Of a stretch of DNA of 18,403 nucleotides, positions 1 to 8,148 are shown one piece after another. The DNA lies in the NCBI RefSeq assembly GCF_004359215.1, contig NC_090618.1, positions 507,168 to 525,570 on the forward strand, written 5' to 3'. Under the pieces are notes generated by a model that was given only the letters and a program-made list of their open reading frames with translations, searched no databases and had not been told where the DNA came from. Both the position numbers and the translations under genes were made by a program. This stretch comes from Bremia lactucae. Its lineage: Eukaryota > Oomycota > Peronosporomycetes > Peronosporales > Peronosporaceae. Position 1 is the stretch's first letter. Each line of letters starts with the position of its first letter.

Positions 1-690
1 AAGCAGGTGTAAACCGCTTCCTCGCTGTGCTAGGGTGTGTGCTTAAGTAGAGCGTGGCCGCATTACGACGTGCCCTCCTTCATTGGGTGTCCTTTAAGCA
101 TGTAAGTAAACGAGCCGGATAACCTAATTACAATAAACTCTTTCAGTTGCCTATTGCGAGCGTGTTTTAATGAGCTTTTGCACTTTGTCGAGCTGACAAT
201 CCAGCTCCGATTGTCTGAACCATGCCTTAAATGTCCGATCACTAATCATTGTCGAACGTATACAATCAATCAACTAGCATGCGACTGTAGTCACAGATGA
301 GACTTTAAAGGTGGGCAGAAACGACAAATCGACAATGCATCGACAAGCATCATTCTACTTGCTCACTTTCTAATTTGAGTTAAAAAGAAACAAAATAAAA
401 CTATATATGCTCAAAACGATAAACTAAAGAAAAAATAGTAGTGATAGATACGTTGATAATAGAAGGAATATAACAATTATTATCAATATGAATAATTTGA
501 TTTCTTATAGCATAGATTAGTTTTTTGAATTAATTTGTGCATATGATTAAGGATTGTATTAAAACTGAACCTTGCAAGGGTAGAAGTTTATTATTAAAAA
601 ACAAATTACTATTGCAAAAAGAAGGTAAAAAAGTAAATAACATCTCGCGAAGAAAGGCAAATCGTTTCGAGATAGGGGCGAATGTATTAC

Positions 691-803
691 CCACCCGATG
701 CGCTTTGTTGAATTCTAAACTTGCCAAGAGCGTAAAATTGCTGGAAGTACTCCTTGTCGTGAACTAGATGTGTGTTTTTTGTAATGGGGCACGCATCGGT
801 TGG
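691..803. repeat. Spaced inverted repeat, 12-bp arms
   Basis: The arms CCACCCGATGCG (691-702) and CGCATCGGTTGG (792-803) are reverse complements at 11 of 12 positions, 89 bp apart. They could be worn terminal inverted repeats of a very small element, but no target duplication is evident and chance is not excluded. Confidence 0.25.
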
Positions 804-1183
804 AAAACCGTTGTTCGGGTACATTTACTATATGGGTAAAATACCCTTTTATCCTATTCTAAAATATTTGGTTACTTAAATCCCATTTATTATGTGTAAT
901 AAATGTGGTCGCCGCCATACAAATCTAACGGCCGAAATCTATTTTAAATTAGCTCGAGTAAGTTTTCTAGATTTATATAACTAAAAAAGTGCAATTCCCT
1001 TTTGATCTTAACGCGTTAAGTGTCTTCCTAAGGCTTGCGCATTGAGCTGTAAGAGATAGAAGCCTTTCTAAGGTATATTCTCTGGCACGAGCTGCCATTT
1101 TGTTTTACGACCCCCTGAATCTGTTGAACTAGAATTCATTAAGCTTTAATAGCTTGTACGACTCGCTGAGTTGTTAAAGCCCA

Positions 1184-1201
1184 TTAGTTCTATAGAACTA
1201 A
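1184..1201. repeat. Perfect 18-bp palindrome
   Basis: TTAGTTCTATAGAACTAA is its own reverse complement. It lies in otherwise featureless DNA about 350 bp outside the gypsy LTR. It could be a protein-binding half-site pair or chance; the sequence does not decide. Confidence 0.4.
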
Positions 1202-1554
1202 GAGACTCTCTAAGGTAGCTCCGCTACTCTTTTTACGTCAGATCTTACTATCCCGCCATGCTGCTGATCATCGGAAGTGCAGCCAGGGTATGAATCGTAT
1301 CCACTTTCGGTTAATCATTCTCTTGTACGATCCGCTATTTTCACATTTGTTTTGGAACGCATAAAGTGAGAGAACTTCGACTAATACAAAGCCAGTCTCA
1401 TGCATGAGCATAAAGAATTGGTAATTGATAGATTTAATCGTACGTTCTCTACCAGAACACTGCCTCGTAAACCAGTACTATGCAAATCGTTTTTTGCAAT
1501 GCATCACAATGTTAATTCTTCTTCCGATTATGTATATTTTTTTATCACTCCGAC

Positions 1555-1787
1555 TGTAAGGAATGAGGGTAATAACGACTGAATTTAACAGATACTTTTA
1601 ATTCACTCCTTAACGTATCGCCTATCCAAATTCTAAGTCTTACTAAGTATCATCTCTCCTAATTGCGCAAACGTTTTACTTGTTTTTATTATGGCGCATA
1701 TGTGAATTTGAATTACAGAAAATGAATGGCTCAAAAGATAAATCGAAATGAGTGGTTAAGGGCTCAGCGAGTTGGCTGGTCCTGAGA
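1555..1787 (-). repeat. Gypsy 3' LTR (left copy)
   Basis: The sequence is homologous to 6828-7075 over its whole length, at roughly 80 to 85% by eye. The best conserved part is around 1640-1780, including the shared strings TTACTAAGTATCATCTCTCC and AAATCGAAATGAGTGGTTAAG. It begins TGTAAGG on the plus strand, the expected ACA end on the minus strand. Its other end reads CTGAGA where the right copy has the canonical GTAACA, so this terminus has decayed. The chromodomain reading frame runs into the LTR and stops inside it. Confidence 0.8.
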
Positions 1788-2250
1788 TCCTCCCAGATTT
1801 GATCTCCCGTTGACGCTGGTTAAAATTGGCGACGAGATCCTTCCAGTGGGCGACATGGCCAATATTTTTCTCTTTTTTCCAGCTTGTTTCTTCCTTAGTT
1901 TCGCAGTGCCATTGTACGAGCCAGTATGGTTGACGATTGAATCGGCTTATCTTCAAGACACGTTCAATAAGTTGAAGATAATCTAGTGTGCCATTATTTT
2001 CATATTTTGATGCTTTCGGTATTGGACGACTTCGAAAATTTTCCGGTGTCGGCTCATACTTTGATAGAACATCAACATTTAAATTTGGATTAATCCTCCT
2101 CATACTTTGTGGTAGCTCAAGTCTCGCCATATTAGGATTAATGATTTTGATAATTTCGAATGGTCCCACCTTTCTTGCCGCAAACTTGGCTTTTGGTGTC
2201 TCTGTATCCTTCGCAGCGTGTTTCAACGATATTCTGCGAATATAAAGCAT
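1756..2250 (-). pseudogene. Gypsy integrase C-terminus: GPY/F module plus chromodomain
   Basis: This 164-codon open frame is the longest intact piece of the gypsy pol. Residues about 24-70 form the GPY/F module, with the signature KVGPFEII and then a NLNVDVLSKYEP segment, the 'N-V-x-L-LK-Y' part typical of the integrase tail. Residues about 92-145 form a chromodomain: IERVLKISRFNRQPYWLVQW, then a tryptophan in ETSWKKEKNIGH and HWKDLVANF. In chromoviruses this domain binds modified histone tails and steers integration to heterochromatin. The frame continues the integrase core upstream on the same strand after frameshifts and ends within the LTR. The internal ATG at 2250 is probably not a real start, since pol is made as a polyprotein. 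Confidence 0.85.
1788..1794 (-). promoter_or_regulatory. Polypurine tract candidate of the gypsy element
   Basis: Minus-strand GGGAGGA lies directly against the aligned LTR boundary at 1787. This is where the plus-strand primer for reverse transcription belongs in LTR elements. It is short and lies inside the last codons of the chromodomain frame, so the coding sequence and tract overlap. Confidence 0.45.
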
Positions 2251-2760
2251 AATAGATTTTCGATCTTGAATTAAGCTTAATTCATTCGGCGCTTTTGATC
2301 GTTATCTTGCTTTTGCGAGCCTGATCGATGAAATTTGCTCATTCTTCGATGAACGCTTTTGCGTATACGTCAATCTTTCTATTTGACCATTCCAGCCCAG
2401 TGCCTTTTGCCATGCAGAGCGTTCTTTTCTTCCTGTATCTATTTCAAAGGAAGAGTATCCAGTGGATGCACCAAGCAGTGTAGAGTGTGCATACTCTATG
2501 CTTCCCAAGTGATCGGTCCAGACAGTACCATGGTAAGATACCATGCATCTAAGTGCGTCTTCTACCACAAGGTTTTGGGCTCGGTCTGTCAAACGGCTTG
2601 AGCCCGAGGAGCAATTGATATACTTAGACGAAAGCCGATAATCGTCATCAAAAGCTTCCAAAACATGCATCTGAATTATCTCGGTCACTGGTGATAACTT
2701 CTGGAAGACCATGATGTTGAACGACAGCATCAAAAAAATATTTTTGTTGTGCGGCATACA
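2251..2760 (-). pseudogene. Gypsy integrase catalytic core, frameshifted
   Basis: The minus-strand frames keep the second half of the integrase core. About 2650-2590 encodes a 'STAHRAQADGQTERQN' type segment that is now interrupted (AQAV, stop, QTEP), so the glutamate of the D,D-35-E triad can be placed but sits in a broken frame. This is followed by VVEDALRCMVSYHGTVW, a DHLGSIEYAHST stretch and GYSSFEIDTGRK, all usual for Ty3/gypsy integrases. The central catalytic aspartate region is badly worn. At least two frame changes separate it from the zinc-binding part upstream and from the GPY/F tail downstream. Functionally this would be the strand-transfer domain; it cannot be active here. Confidence 0.8.
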
Positions 2761-3185
2761 TCGTTTTTAACGTGCACTGCTGGTACTTCGTGCGTTTCGA
2801 AATCTTGTCGACAACCTTTAATATGGCATTGAATTCCCTGGACCGGAAGCCCTGTAAAAAAGTCCATTGACACTACTTGCCGGCAAGCACCAGATATTGG
2901 AATTGGTATCAGCAGCGCATTTTTTCGATGATTGGCATGCTTCCAACGTGTACAAGTATCACATATTTTTACGTATTCCTTGATGTCTTTTTTCAATGAC
3001 TTCCAGTGATACCATTACAACTCGCAAGGAGGTTCTGCGATTGCCCGGATGAGCGGCTATGACCGAATCATGATATTCCGATATTGTTGCTTGGTACACA
3101 AAGACGTGGAAGCTTATTCGATGTGTGCAAGAATAACAATTCATCGTGTCTGATAAACAATGAACTAGTTCCGAACACATCCTTC
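2761..3185 (-). pseudogene. Gypsy integrase N-terminus: H2C2 zinc domain and first core aspartate
   Basis: One frame reads KLPRLCVPSNN, and a second carries EYHDSVIAAHPGNRRTS. Together they match the RNase H to integrase linker and the two histidines of the H2C2 zinc-binding domain. The cysteine pair follows in KKDIKEYVKICDTCTRWK (about 2994-2941). VVSMDFFTGLP (about 2880-2848) supplies the first aspartate of the catalytic triad. Frameshifts at about 3095 and 3000 split it. Immediately to the right, at about 3185, coding sense flips to the plus strand and switches to gag, so the linker to RNase H is missing on this strand. That linker appears on the plus strand at about 5980-6075 instead. Confidence 0.8.
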
Positions 3186-3192
3186 TTCCATT
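3180..3192. other. Left inversion junction within the gypsy element
   Basis: Minus-strand integrase linker sequence ends here and plus-strand gag begins (LKSQANAANEQQQDL, from about 3200). The change of strand happens within about 10 bp and in mid-domain on both sides, so it is a rearrangement breakpoint and not a gene boundary. Confidence 0.6.
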
Positions 3193-4167
3193 AGGAGTCA
3201 GCCCTCAAAAGCCAAGCTAATGCAGCAAATGAGCAACAACAAGACTTAATCGACACATTGGCTAAATCCAAAAAGGAAGGTGGGCTAAAGGTGGACGGGC
3301 TAAGAATACCGACAAATAGCGGAAGAAGCGAAGAGTCGGTTGGACTTTATTACGCGCAAGTACAGCAATATTTTATTGCACACAGTACGAAGTGGAAAGA
3401 GGACGCAGGGGCTTCTTAAGTACTTGCTGTACTAGGAAGCTCATTGCGAGGACCAGCAGCACAATGGTTCTTGCTGCATCAATCAGAAATTCACTTAGTC
3501 GATGAATTTCTTAGCAGTGGTAAGGAATTTGTTACTGCGGATCTGCAACAACGTTTTTGAGACGATCTGTATCGGCTGAGACAAGCCAATTGCAAAAGCT
3601 TAACAAACTACAATGCGAAATTTCGACACATTTTTTCGCAAGTTGAGGACATGACTGAAATATACCAAATCTTCTATTTTTATCGAGGGTTAAGAACAAG
3701 AACTCAAGAAGAAATTTAATAACGACGAGAAAATACACTGTCAGAGGCTATTTTACTGTGTCGCTCGACTTTGAACGCGCACATTCGGGTGGGTATCATC
3801 ACCACACCGCTACAACCCATCGTCCTGGTTCACAAATGTGGCCCGAGAATTAAACAATGAACCAGTGCCGAAGGAAATCGAAAATGCTCAGCCATTTCAT
3901 GGGTCTTCTCGCGTCCAAAATCGACGTCCAAATAAATCAAAGTGTGCATATTGCAAGAAACTGGGGCACACGATTCAGCAGTGTCACAAGCGCAGAAAAC
4001 AGCAAAATAACCGCGGCAACGAATATTGTCGCGATCGTGCAAACGTCAACTCTTTCGAGAATGAGTCAGTCGAAGAAGAAACCATCGCGACTGCATCAAA
4101 TGAAGTTATCATCACACTAAGTGAAACTGACTTTGCTTCCTTTACGGGAAAAGAATTGTTCGTCTAA
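3190..4167 (+). pseudogene. Gypsy gag core and CCHC zinc knuckle (inverted segment)
   Basis: The plus-strand frame starts in a helical, glutamine-rich segment (NAANEQQQDLIDTLAKSK). It continues into the Ty3-type gag core: YYAQVQQYFIAHSTKW, then LGSSLRGPAAQWF, then LQQRF and LTNYNAKFRHIFSQVED. Stops at about 3418 and 3558 and a tandem stop near 3718 interrupt it, and a frameshift near 3830 leads into a 109-codon frame (3838-4167). That frame holds a complete CX2CX4HX4C nucleocapsid knuckle, CAYCKKLGHTIQQC, followed by a basic stretch. Gag builds the virus-like particle and the knuckle binds the RNA. The N-terminal part of gag is absent upstream but is present on the minus strand at 6395-6083. 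Confidence 0.85.
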
Positions 4168-4460
4168 AAGTGTCAAATTGACGATCGTGCTGTCAATATA
4201 ATGCTCGATTCTGGCGTCACATGCAACGTAGTGAAGCCGGGGTTGCTGCAACGCGTCATATCTGAATTGGCGATTCAAGTCACTCGTTTCAACGGCACCA
4301 ATACCACCAAAAAGAAGGTGAATAAATGAGTCGCAAATTTCTCCTTTGATAGTAATCAATTATCTGACGTTGCGATCATTGCGTGGCCAATGAGCAATAT
4401 CCATGATGTAATTCTGGGTAAGCATTGGTAAATGCGCAAGAGCCAATTATATATTGGCGT
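4168..4460 (+). pseudogene. Gypsy aspartic protease
   Basis: After a stop at the end of gag, the frame continues KCQIDDRAVNIMLDSGVTCN. LDSG is the active-site loop of a retropepsin (normally DSGA or DTGA; here the next residue is valine). About 60 codons on comes DVILGKHW (around 4406-4430), the conserved 'ILG' motif that ends the protease core in Ty3/gypsy elements. One stop (near 4327) and a second after the ILG motif break the frame. Length and order (gag, protease, reverse transcriptase) match the family. Its role would be processing of the gag-pol polyprotein. Confidence 0.8.
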
Positions 4461-4589
4461 ACTCATCAAATTTTACTCAGAATTGGTGACACATCACATG
4501 ATGAGATTTTTAAACCGGTCATTATTTCCTCTGCCAGTTTTCAAATAAATTGAAGACATCACAATACGATGTATCAAGTGTCGGAATCT

Positions 4590-5440
4590 ACAAAACCTCG
4601 TGAAAAACGATAACAGGCTTTACTCGATTCTTATAAAGATCTATCACCGGAAAAGTTACCAAATTTATTGCCTCCTCATCGGTCGGTTGAGTTTGAATTC
4701 AATATGCAACCCGGTGCGCGACCGAGTAGTCGTGCGCCATTTCGACTTTCACAAGTTGAACAAAAGGCCTTACAGAAGTTTGTCGATGAGAACCTTTTAC
4801 GCTGATGGATCGAGCTTTCAGACTCGCCTTGGGTATTAAACATCTTTGGCATTTCTAAAATGACCCAACAACCGGTACGAGTGTTTCTCGTTCGGAATAG
4901 ATTCGATACGGTAACGCGAACATTTGCTCCGTTCGGTGATTGACTTTCGTTACGTCAACTGGAAGTCAGCCGTCCGTTAAGAAACCCTTTGCCACGAATC
5001 GATGAATTACTCGATAAGATGCAAGGTATGAGCTACTTCACAGTCATTGATTAAGCTCAAGGGTATCATCAGATGCGCATCCATCCGGATAGCAAAAAAT
5101 ACACTGCGTTTTGTACATCGAATGAGACATATCAGTGGTGCCTTGCTCCCGATGGGCCTTGCTCGAATGCCTGACATTTGGTCGCACTCGATTTGTGTTC
5201 TTTTTGGAAAGTTCCCGCTCGTTGTGGTATATTTGAATGACCGATGCATCTTTTCCGTCTCTTTTGACGAGTATCTTGGACATCTTGCTATCGTGTTCGA
5301 CGTCTTACTTAAGAAAACACTCTTCGCTCACATCGACAAGTGCAAGTTTGAGTGTCGAGAGGTCAGCATTTTGGGGCACACTGTTTCTGGCAAAGGATTG
5401 TATGTTGATAATACAAAGGCGGAAGCAATCGATAAGTAAC
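4590..5440 (+). pseudogene. Gypsy reverse transcriptase
   Basis: Fingers and palm motifs appear in order across several frames. SVEFEFNMQPGARPSSRAPF and LSQVEQKALQKFVDENL lie at about 4680-4800. SPWVLNIFGISKM matches the 'SP-hapvfFV-KK' motif. NPLPRIDELLDKMQGMSYFT lies at about 4985-5040, followed by VID where a leucine is lost to a stop (the first catalytic aspartate region). GYHQMRIHPDSKKYTAF follows. In the frame 5047-5439, VVVYLNDRCIF stands where YLDD is normal, so the first of the two catalytic aspartates is changed to asparagine. FAHIDKCKFECREVSILGHTVSG is the usual thumb motif. It copies element RNA into DNA; frameshifts and the active-site change make it inactive. Confidence 0.88.
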
Positions 5441-6075
5441 CACCATAAAGGAATTGCATACTTTTCTCGGTCTTGCTGGCTATTATCGCCGCACTTTTCA
5501 TCAGTTTGCGCACATAGTTCTGCTGTTGAGCCATCTCGTAAAGTAATATTCTCCATGTGTCTGGCATGCAAAACAAGATGTTCCTTCGTAAAGCTGAAGC
5601 TTAATTGGCCTGCTCATGAGATGGAGTTATTTGCAATCAAAGCTGGGTTAGACAATTGGCGTCATTCCTTAAAGGCCATCAGATTGAGATCTTCACGGAC
5701 AATAGCGCCTGCTTTGGCTACTTCATCATCCAAAAGTTTCGCCAAAGTTGGCTCGATAGTTGACCACCTTCGCTATATATTCTTTTACTATAGACCACAT
5801 TAATGGTGCTTTAAACGTCATAGCTGACGCACTTTGCGCCAGTCTGATGATACTGTCGTGAACAATATCCACTTTCACAAGTGCGATTCTTGTTGCTAAC
5901 AACGAGTTTTGCGTTTGCTTTGCTCGCCCTCGGTGCCAACTCTGCCACGGGAGGAAGCTGAGACTATGCAAGCTGCCTCCTTAATGACAGCGTCGTATGC
6001 TGAGTTGTCACAAGAAGGTCGAAAGCTAATTCAAGGCTACGCCAAATATACAGAGCTTAAAGAAGCATGAAAAAG
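5441..6075 (+). pseudogene. Gypsy RNase H domain and linker to integrase
   Basis: TIKELHTFLGLAGYYRRTF (5449-5505) is the connection after the thumb. HEMELFAIKAGLDNWRHSL (5613-5670) is the RNase H glutamate motif, EIFTDNSACFGYF holds the 'TDN' aspartate, and YRPHINGALNVIADAL (in 5795-5830) ends the domain. A later frame, SQEGRKLIQGYAKYTELKEA (about 6007-6066), matches the spacer that normally precedes the integrase zinc domain. Instead of that zinc domain, the sequence runs into stops and then minus-strand gag, which marks the right inversion junction. At least four frameshifts or stops are present. Confidence 0.8.
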
Positions 6076-6130
6076 CTCTGATGTATAAAAAGACTTAGTT
6101 GTTTAGATAAGTTAAATCTCTTAATTTAAA
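6070..6130. other. Right inversion junction within the gypsy element
   Basis: Plus-strand RNase H to integrase linker ends near 6070. By 6125, reading the other way, minus-strand gag N-terminal sequence is under way. The intervening 55 bp is AT-rich with stops in all frames. The motif GAAGnATG occurs here (GAAGCATG, 6062-6069) and on the minus strand at the left junction (GAAGGATG), a possible microhomology. Confidence 0.5.
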
Positions 6131-6395
6131 CCGAAGAATCTTTTGAAGGGTGCGCTCGGCTTCTTCTAAAAGTGCGTCTGCTTCGAGTAGCGGAGCTGAT
6201 AAGGTGGTTCCATGCTTGCAATGGTAGGCTTTCTCCTTGGCAAGTTGTTATGCTAAGATGTTTGCAATGCGCCGGGTATTTTGTAAAGGCGCAAGCAGAT
6301 CGTTTGCCGTCTTTGCAGACTTCTCACCGTGCTCAAGAAAAAGCCTTACTGCAGTCGAATGGAATCTGAGTATCAGCCTTCCGCTTCTTGCTCAT
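6083..6395 (-). pseudogene. Gypsy gag N-terminus (minus strand)
   Basis: An ATG at 6395 begins MSKKRKADTQIPFD, a basic start typical of gag. After a +1 shift the frame reads EHGEKSAKTANDLLAPLQN, then a stop, then QLAKEKAYHCKHG and LLEADALLEEAERTLQKI. The heptad-like leucine and alanine pattern with many charged residues suggests a coiled coil. It fits directly before the glutamine-rich helix that begins plus-strand gag at 3200. It lies about 430 bp inside the 5' LTR, a normal distance for an untranslated leader. No database family can be named from this short piece alone. The assignment rests on position, orientation and fit. Confidence 0.55.
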
Positions 6396-6507
6396 GGAGC
6401 ACGACGACTTAATTTAGCCCTTAGGCGTAAATCGCATTAGAAATTCAAATTTATCCCACATGGATTAAGTGTTTCATACAGTTCAGCCAGACCCAACCTC
6501 ACACAGA

Positions 6508-6540
6508 CTAAGCGACTCTATCTGCAAGGCAGACGCTTAG
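6508..6540. repeat. Compound stem-loop in the gypsy leader
   Basis: Outer arms CTAAGCG (6508-6514) and CGCTTAG (6534-6540) enclose a second stem TCTGC/GCAGA with a 3-nt loop (6521-6533). In the untranslated leader of an LTR element such a structure could serve RNA dimerisation or packaging. That role is inferred from position only. Confidence 0.4.
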
Positions 6541-6671
6541 ATTTACCGTAGATACTGAAGCCACACACTCAAAATTGCTACGCAGCGCTTCCAAAGAATT
6601 GACCAGTTAACTGCGAGCGGAAATACCCACTCTACAAGCAGTGTCGGGCAATCCAACAAAGCGCAAGCTAC

Positions 6672-6823
6672 GAAGAAACGAGTGGACGGCGAAGAAGCGA
6701 GCGGATGGCGAAGAAGCGAGTAGACGGCGAAGAAGCGAACGGATGGAAAAGAAGCGAACGGACGGCGCAGAAGCGAGCGGACGGCGAAGAAGCGAGCGGA
6801 CGGCGCAGAAGCGAGCGGAATGC
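6672..6823. repeat. Tandem repeat, eight 19-bp units
   Basis: Eight consecutive units follow the consensus GAAGAAGCGAGCGGACGGC with one to four changes each, starting at 6672 and ending at 6823. Because 19 is not a multiple of three, the translated frame rotates each unit, giving an Arg/Lys/Glu-rich open frame with a 57-bp super-period. That frame is a by-product. The array is in the gypsy 5' leader and its last unit merges into the primer-site candidate. Confidence 0.92.
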
Positions 6824-6825
6824 CA
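6811..6825 (-). promoter_or_regulatory. Primer binding site candidate of the gypsy element
   Basis: On the minus strand, two bases after the LTR end, the sequence reads TGGCATTCCGCTCGC. Primer sites normally start TGG (pairing with the tRNA CCA end) within a few bases of the 5' LTR, so the position and first three bases fit. I cannot name the tRNA. The site overlaps the last 19-bp repeat unit. Confidence 0.4.
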
Positions 6826-6827
6826 CT

Positions 6828-7075
6828 TTTAAGGAGCGCGGGTAATTACGACTGAATAAAAATGTGGTTCTACAAACCGATGCTTTGGTTCACTCCTTAG
6901 GTATCGCCTATCCTAAATATAATTCTTACTAAGTATCATCTCTCCTAATTGCGCCGAAGTTTTTACTTGCTTTTAATATGGCGCATATGTAAATTTAAAT
7001 AAAAGAAAAATGAATGGTTCAAAAGATAAATCGAAATGAGTGGTTAAGAGCTTAGCGAGTTGACTGGTCGTAACA
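6828..7075 (-). repeat. Gypsy 5' LTR (right copy)
   Basis: It is homologous to 1555-1787 and carries about 15 extra bases near its left end. Its right end GGTCGTAACA gives a canonical TGTTACGACC start on the minus strand. The left end has TTTAAGGA where the other copy has TGTAAGGA. On the minus strand outside the LTR, CCTTTAAAAAGGACGG precedes TGTTACG. That purine-rich tract would normally mark a 3' LTR, so this copy could instead belong to an element that once lay to the right. Confidence 0.78.
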
Positions 7076-7080
7076 CCGTC

Positions 7081-7430
7081 CTTTTTAAAGGTGACGAGTA
7101 AAAGACATATTAATATTATATCTGCTTTTGGTGGCATTTATTCAACCACATGCATGCTGAAACATTATCGTCCTCACAAGACGATTTTCTTAGCTCGACT
7201 GTAGACACTACTGGTTTGATACAGTCTATTCAGCTCTTTACTGCTTTGCGATGCGACTGTGGAGTCTTCAAAAGATATATTTTCGTGCTCAGAAAACGCA
7301 TGTAAGTCGAGGCACCGCTGGGGTAACCACTTCTCTTAGAATTTTTTAAAGCTTCAATAGGCAGTGCGTTCGTGCCAATTATATGTTTGATTTTATAAAA
7401 ATCTCCAGTGTCAATCTAGGCATGCCGTTT
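7081..7430. other. Intergenic DNA, nothing recognised
   Basis: The stretch is AT-rich just after the LTR (to about 7150), then of mixed composition. No open frame of note, domain or repeat is seen. Confidence 0.5.
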
Positions 7431-7893
7431 CAGGGACTTCAACTTCTACTCTTATACTTCGCAGGTGCATTAAATCTTCTTGTCATCGTCTGGATGTATA
7501 AGGTGCAACTTTTGGCAAATTGCCCTTTGCACTCATGGCTATTTGCTTATCTGACCCGAGTCACATCCATCGTCTGTCAGTTTCGGATACAAACCTGCTT
7601 CGCCACGTAGAGCCGCGCCATCAAAAATGCTCGATTATTGTGGCTGTCTTTGACGACGCGTCCTATTTCACTGCAAAACGACAATTATTCAACGCGTTCT
7701 ACAAGATGTAGAAACGGGTGTAGCTGTATCTGCTCCGAACACGCGAGCTTGCTAGCTTTGGCGAGTACAAATTTTCAATCGATTCATGGCTCGTATATTT
7801 ATACCAGCATATGCTGACAAGTAGGACATACTTCTCATCCAAACGTGACACTATCAAATATTTCAAAGTGGATATGGACTACAATTCGGGTTA
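7431..7893 (+). pseudogene. Decayed reading frame of unknown identity
   Basis: One frame stays open for most of about 150 codons, with stops near 7500, 7709 and 7718 only. It passes through GKLPFALMAICLSDPSHIHR, then VAVFDDASYFTAKRQLFNAF, then ELASFGEYKFSIDSWLVYLY and ends at 7891. Composition and amino-acid mix look protein-like, and no retroelement motif is visible. An overlapping frame (7383-7610) would encode a hydrophobic 75-residue peptide with a possible membrane segment, but it is less convincing as it reads through in only one block. I do not recognise the family. It may be a captured or relic host gene between the two retroelements. Confidence 0.35.
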
Positions 7894-8090
7894 GTACATA
7901 TGCAGAGTTTCCCGTGCGTGCGTCCCTTCGAGAGGACACATGTGGAAAAGACACAATAGCGTTTATGGTACTCATCTAACACGAACGCATCAGACACATA
8001 TATCCGCTCTCTAGCCACATCATTAGCAATAAATGCAATTGCGCCTCTCAAAAACCACGTCACAGTCAAATGTAGCGACTTCGAGTTCAT
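7863..8090 (-). CDS. Small open frame, doubtful, unknown
   Basis: The frame is 75 codons from an ATG at 8090. The N-terminus (MNSKSLHLTVTWFLRGAIAF) is moderately hydrophobic and could be read as a weak signal or anchor, and the middle has RERIYVSDAFVLDEY. The C-terminus is cysteine-rich. It overlaps the 3' end of the decayed plus-strand frame. No promoter or homologue is evident. It may be a chance frame. Confidence 0.15.
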   Translation of the reverse strand: MNSKSLHLTVTWFLRGAIAFIANDVARERIYVSDAFVLDEYHKRYCVFSTCVLSKGRTHGKLCICTNPNCSPYPL

Positions 8091-8148
8091 TTAATCTTGA
8101 CTTCTGCCAGCCTCATATGCTGCGTTGCTTTGTCTAAACTAAAATATC

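Larger units (their letters stand above)
1..1554. other. AT-rich intergenic DNA without a supportable gene
   Basis: I see no gene here. The open frames are short (60 to 76 codons), lie opposite each other on both strands or in low-complexity AT-rich sequence, and show no recognisable domain. The stretch holds small symmetric sequences: a spaced inverted repeat at 691-702 and 792-803, a hairpin at 885-904 (8-bp arms ATTTATTA/TAATAAAT, 4-nt loop) and an 18-bp palindrome at 1184-1201. Between about 1020 and 1260 the phrase CTAAGG recurs three times in similar surroundings, which may be the remains of an old repeat. The right end abuts the first gypsy LTR. Confidence 0.6.
1555..7075 (-). mobile_element. 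Ty3/gypsy chromodomain LTR retrotransposon, decayed, with an inverted core
   Basis: Two related sequences of 233 and 248 bp, both in minus orientation, bound this 5.5-kb unit: 1555-1787 (3' LTR) and 6828-7075 (5' LTR). Their ends fit TGT...ACA: the left copy starts TGTAAGGA on the plus strand and the right copy ends CGTAACA. The bases just outside are CCGAC (1550-1554) and CCGTC (7076-7080), a 4 of 5 match that may be an old target duplication. The gag N-terminus, integrase and chromodomain are in the expected minus order, but gag core to RNase H (3190-6075) reads plus. All domains occur once. I infer one element whose middle was inverted. Stops and frameshifts in every domain show it is dead. 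The alternative is a second element nested between minus-strand parts of another. Confidence 0.7.

Noticed and set aside
537..767. A 76-codon frame with a minus-strand partner frame
   Set aside because: Low-complexity Lys/Leu/Asn-rich sequence in AT-rich DNA, with no homology or start signal.
1988..2245. An 85-codon hydrophobic plus-strand frame that looks like a membrane protein
   Set aside because: It is exactly antisense to the GPY/F and chromodomain frame, which has clear motifs.
6672..6823. CRISPR-like array of short repeats
   Set aside because: Units are directly adjacent with no spacers, and the setting is a eukaryotic retroelement leader.
6641..6832. Open frame encoding an Arg/Lys/Glu-rich 63-residue peptide
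   Set aside because: It is the translation of the 19-bp tandem array. The frame is open only because the unit lacks stops in all three frames on that strand.
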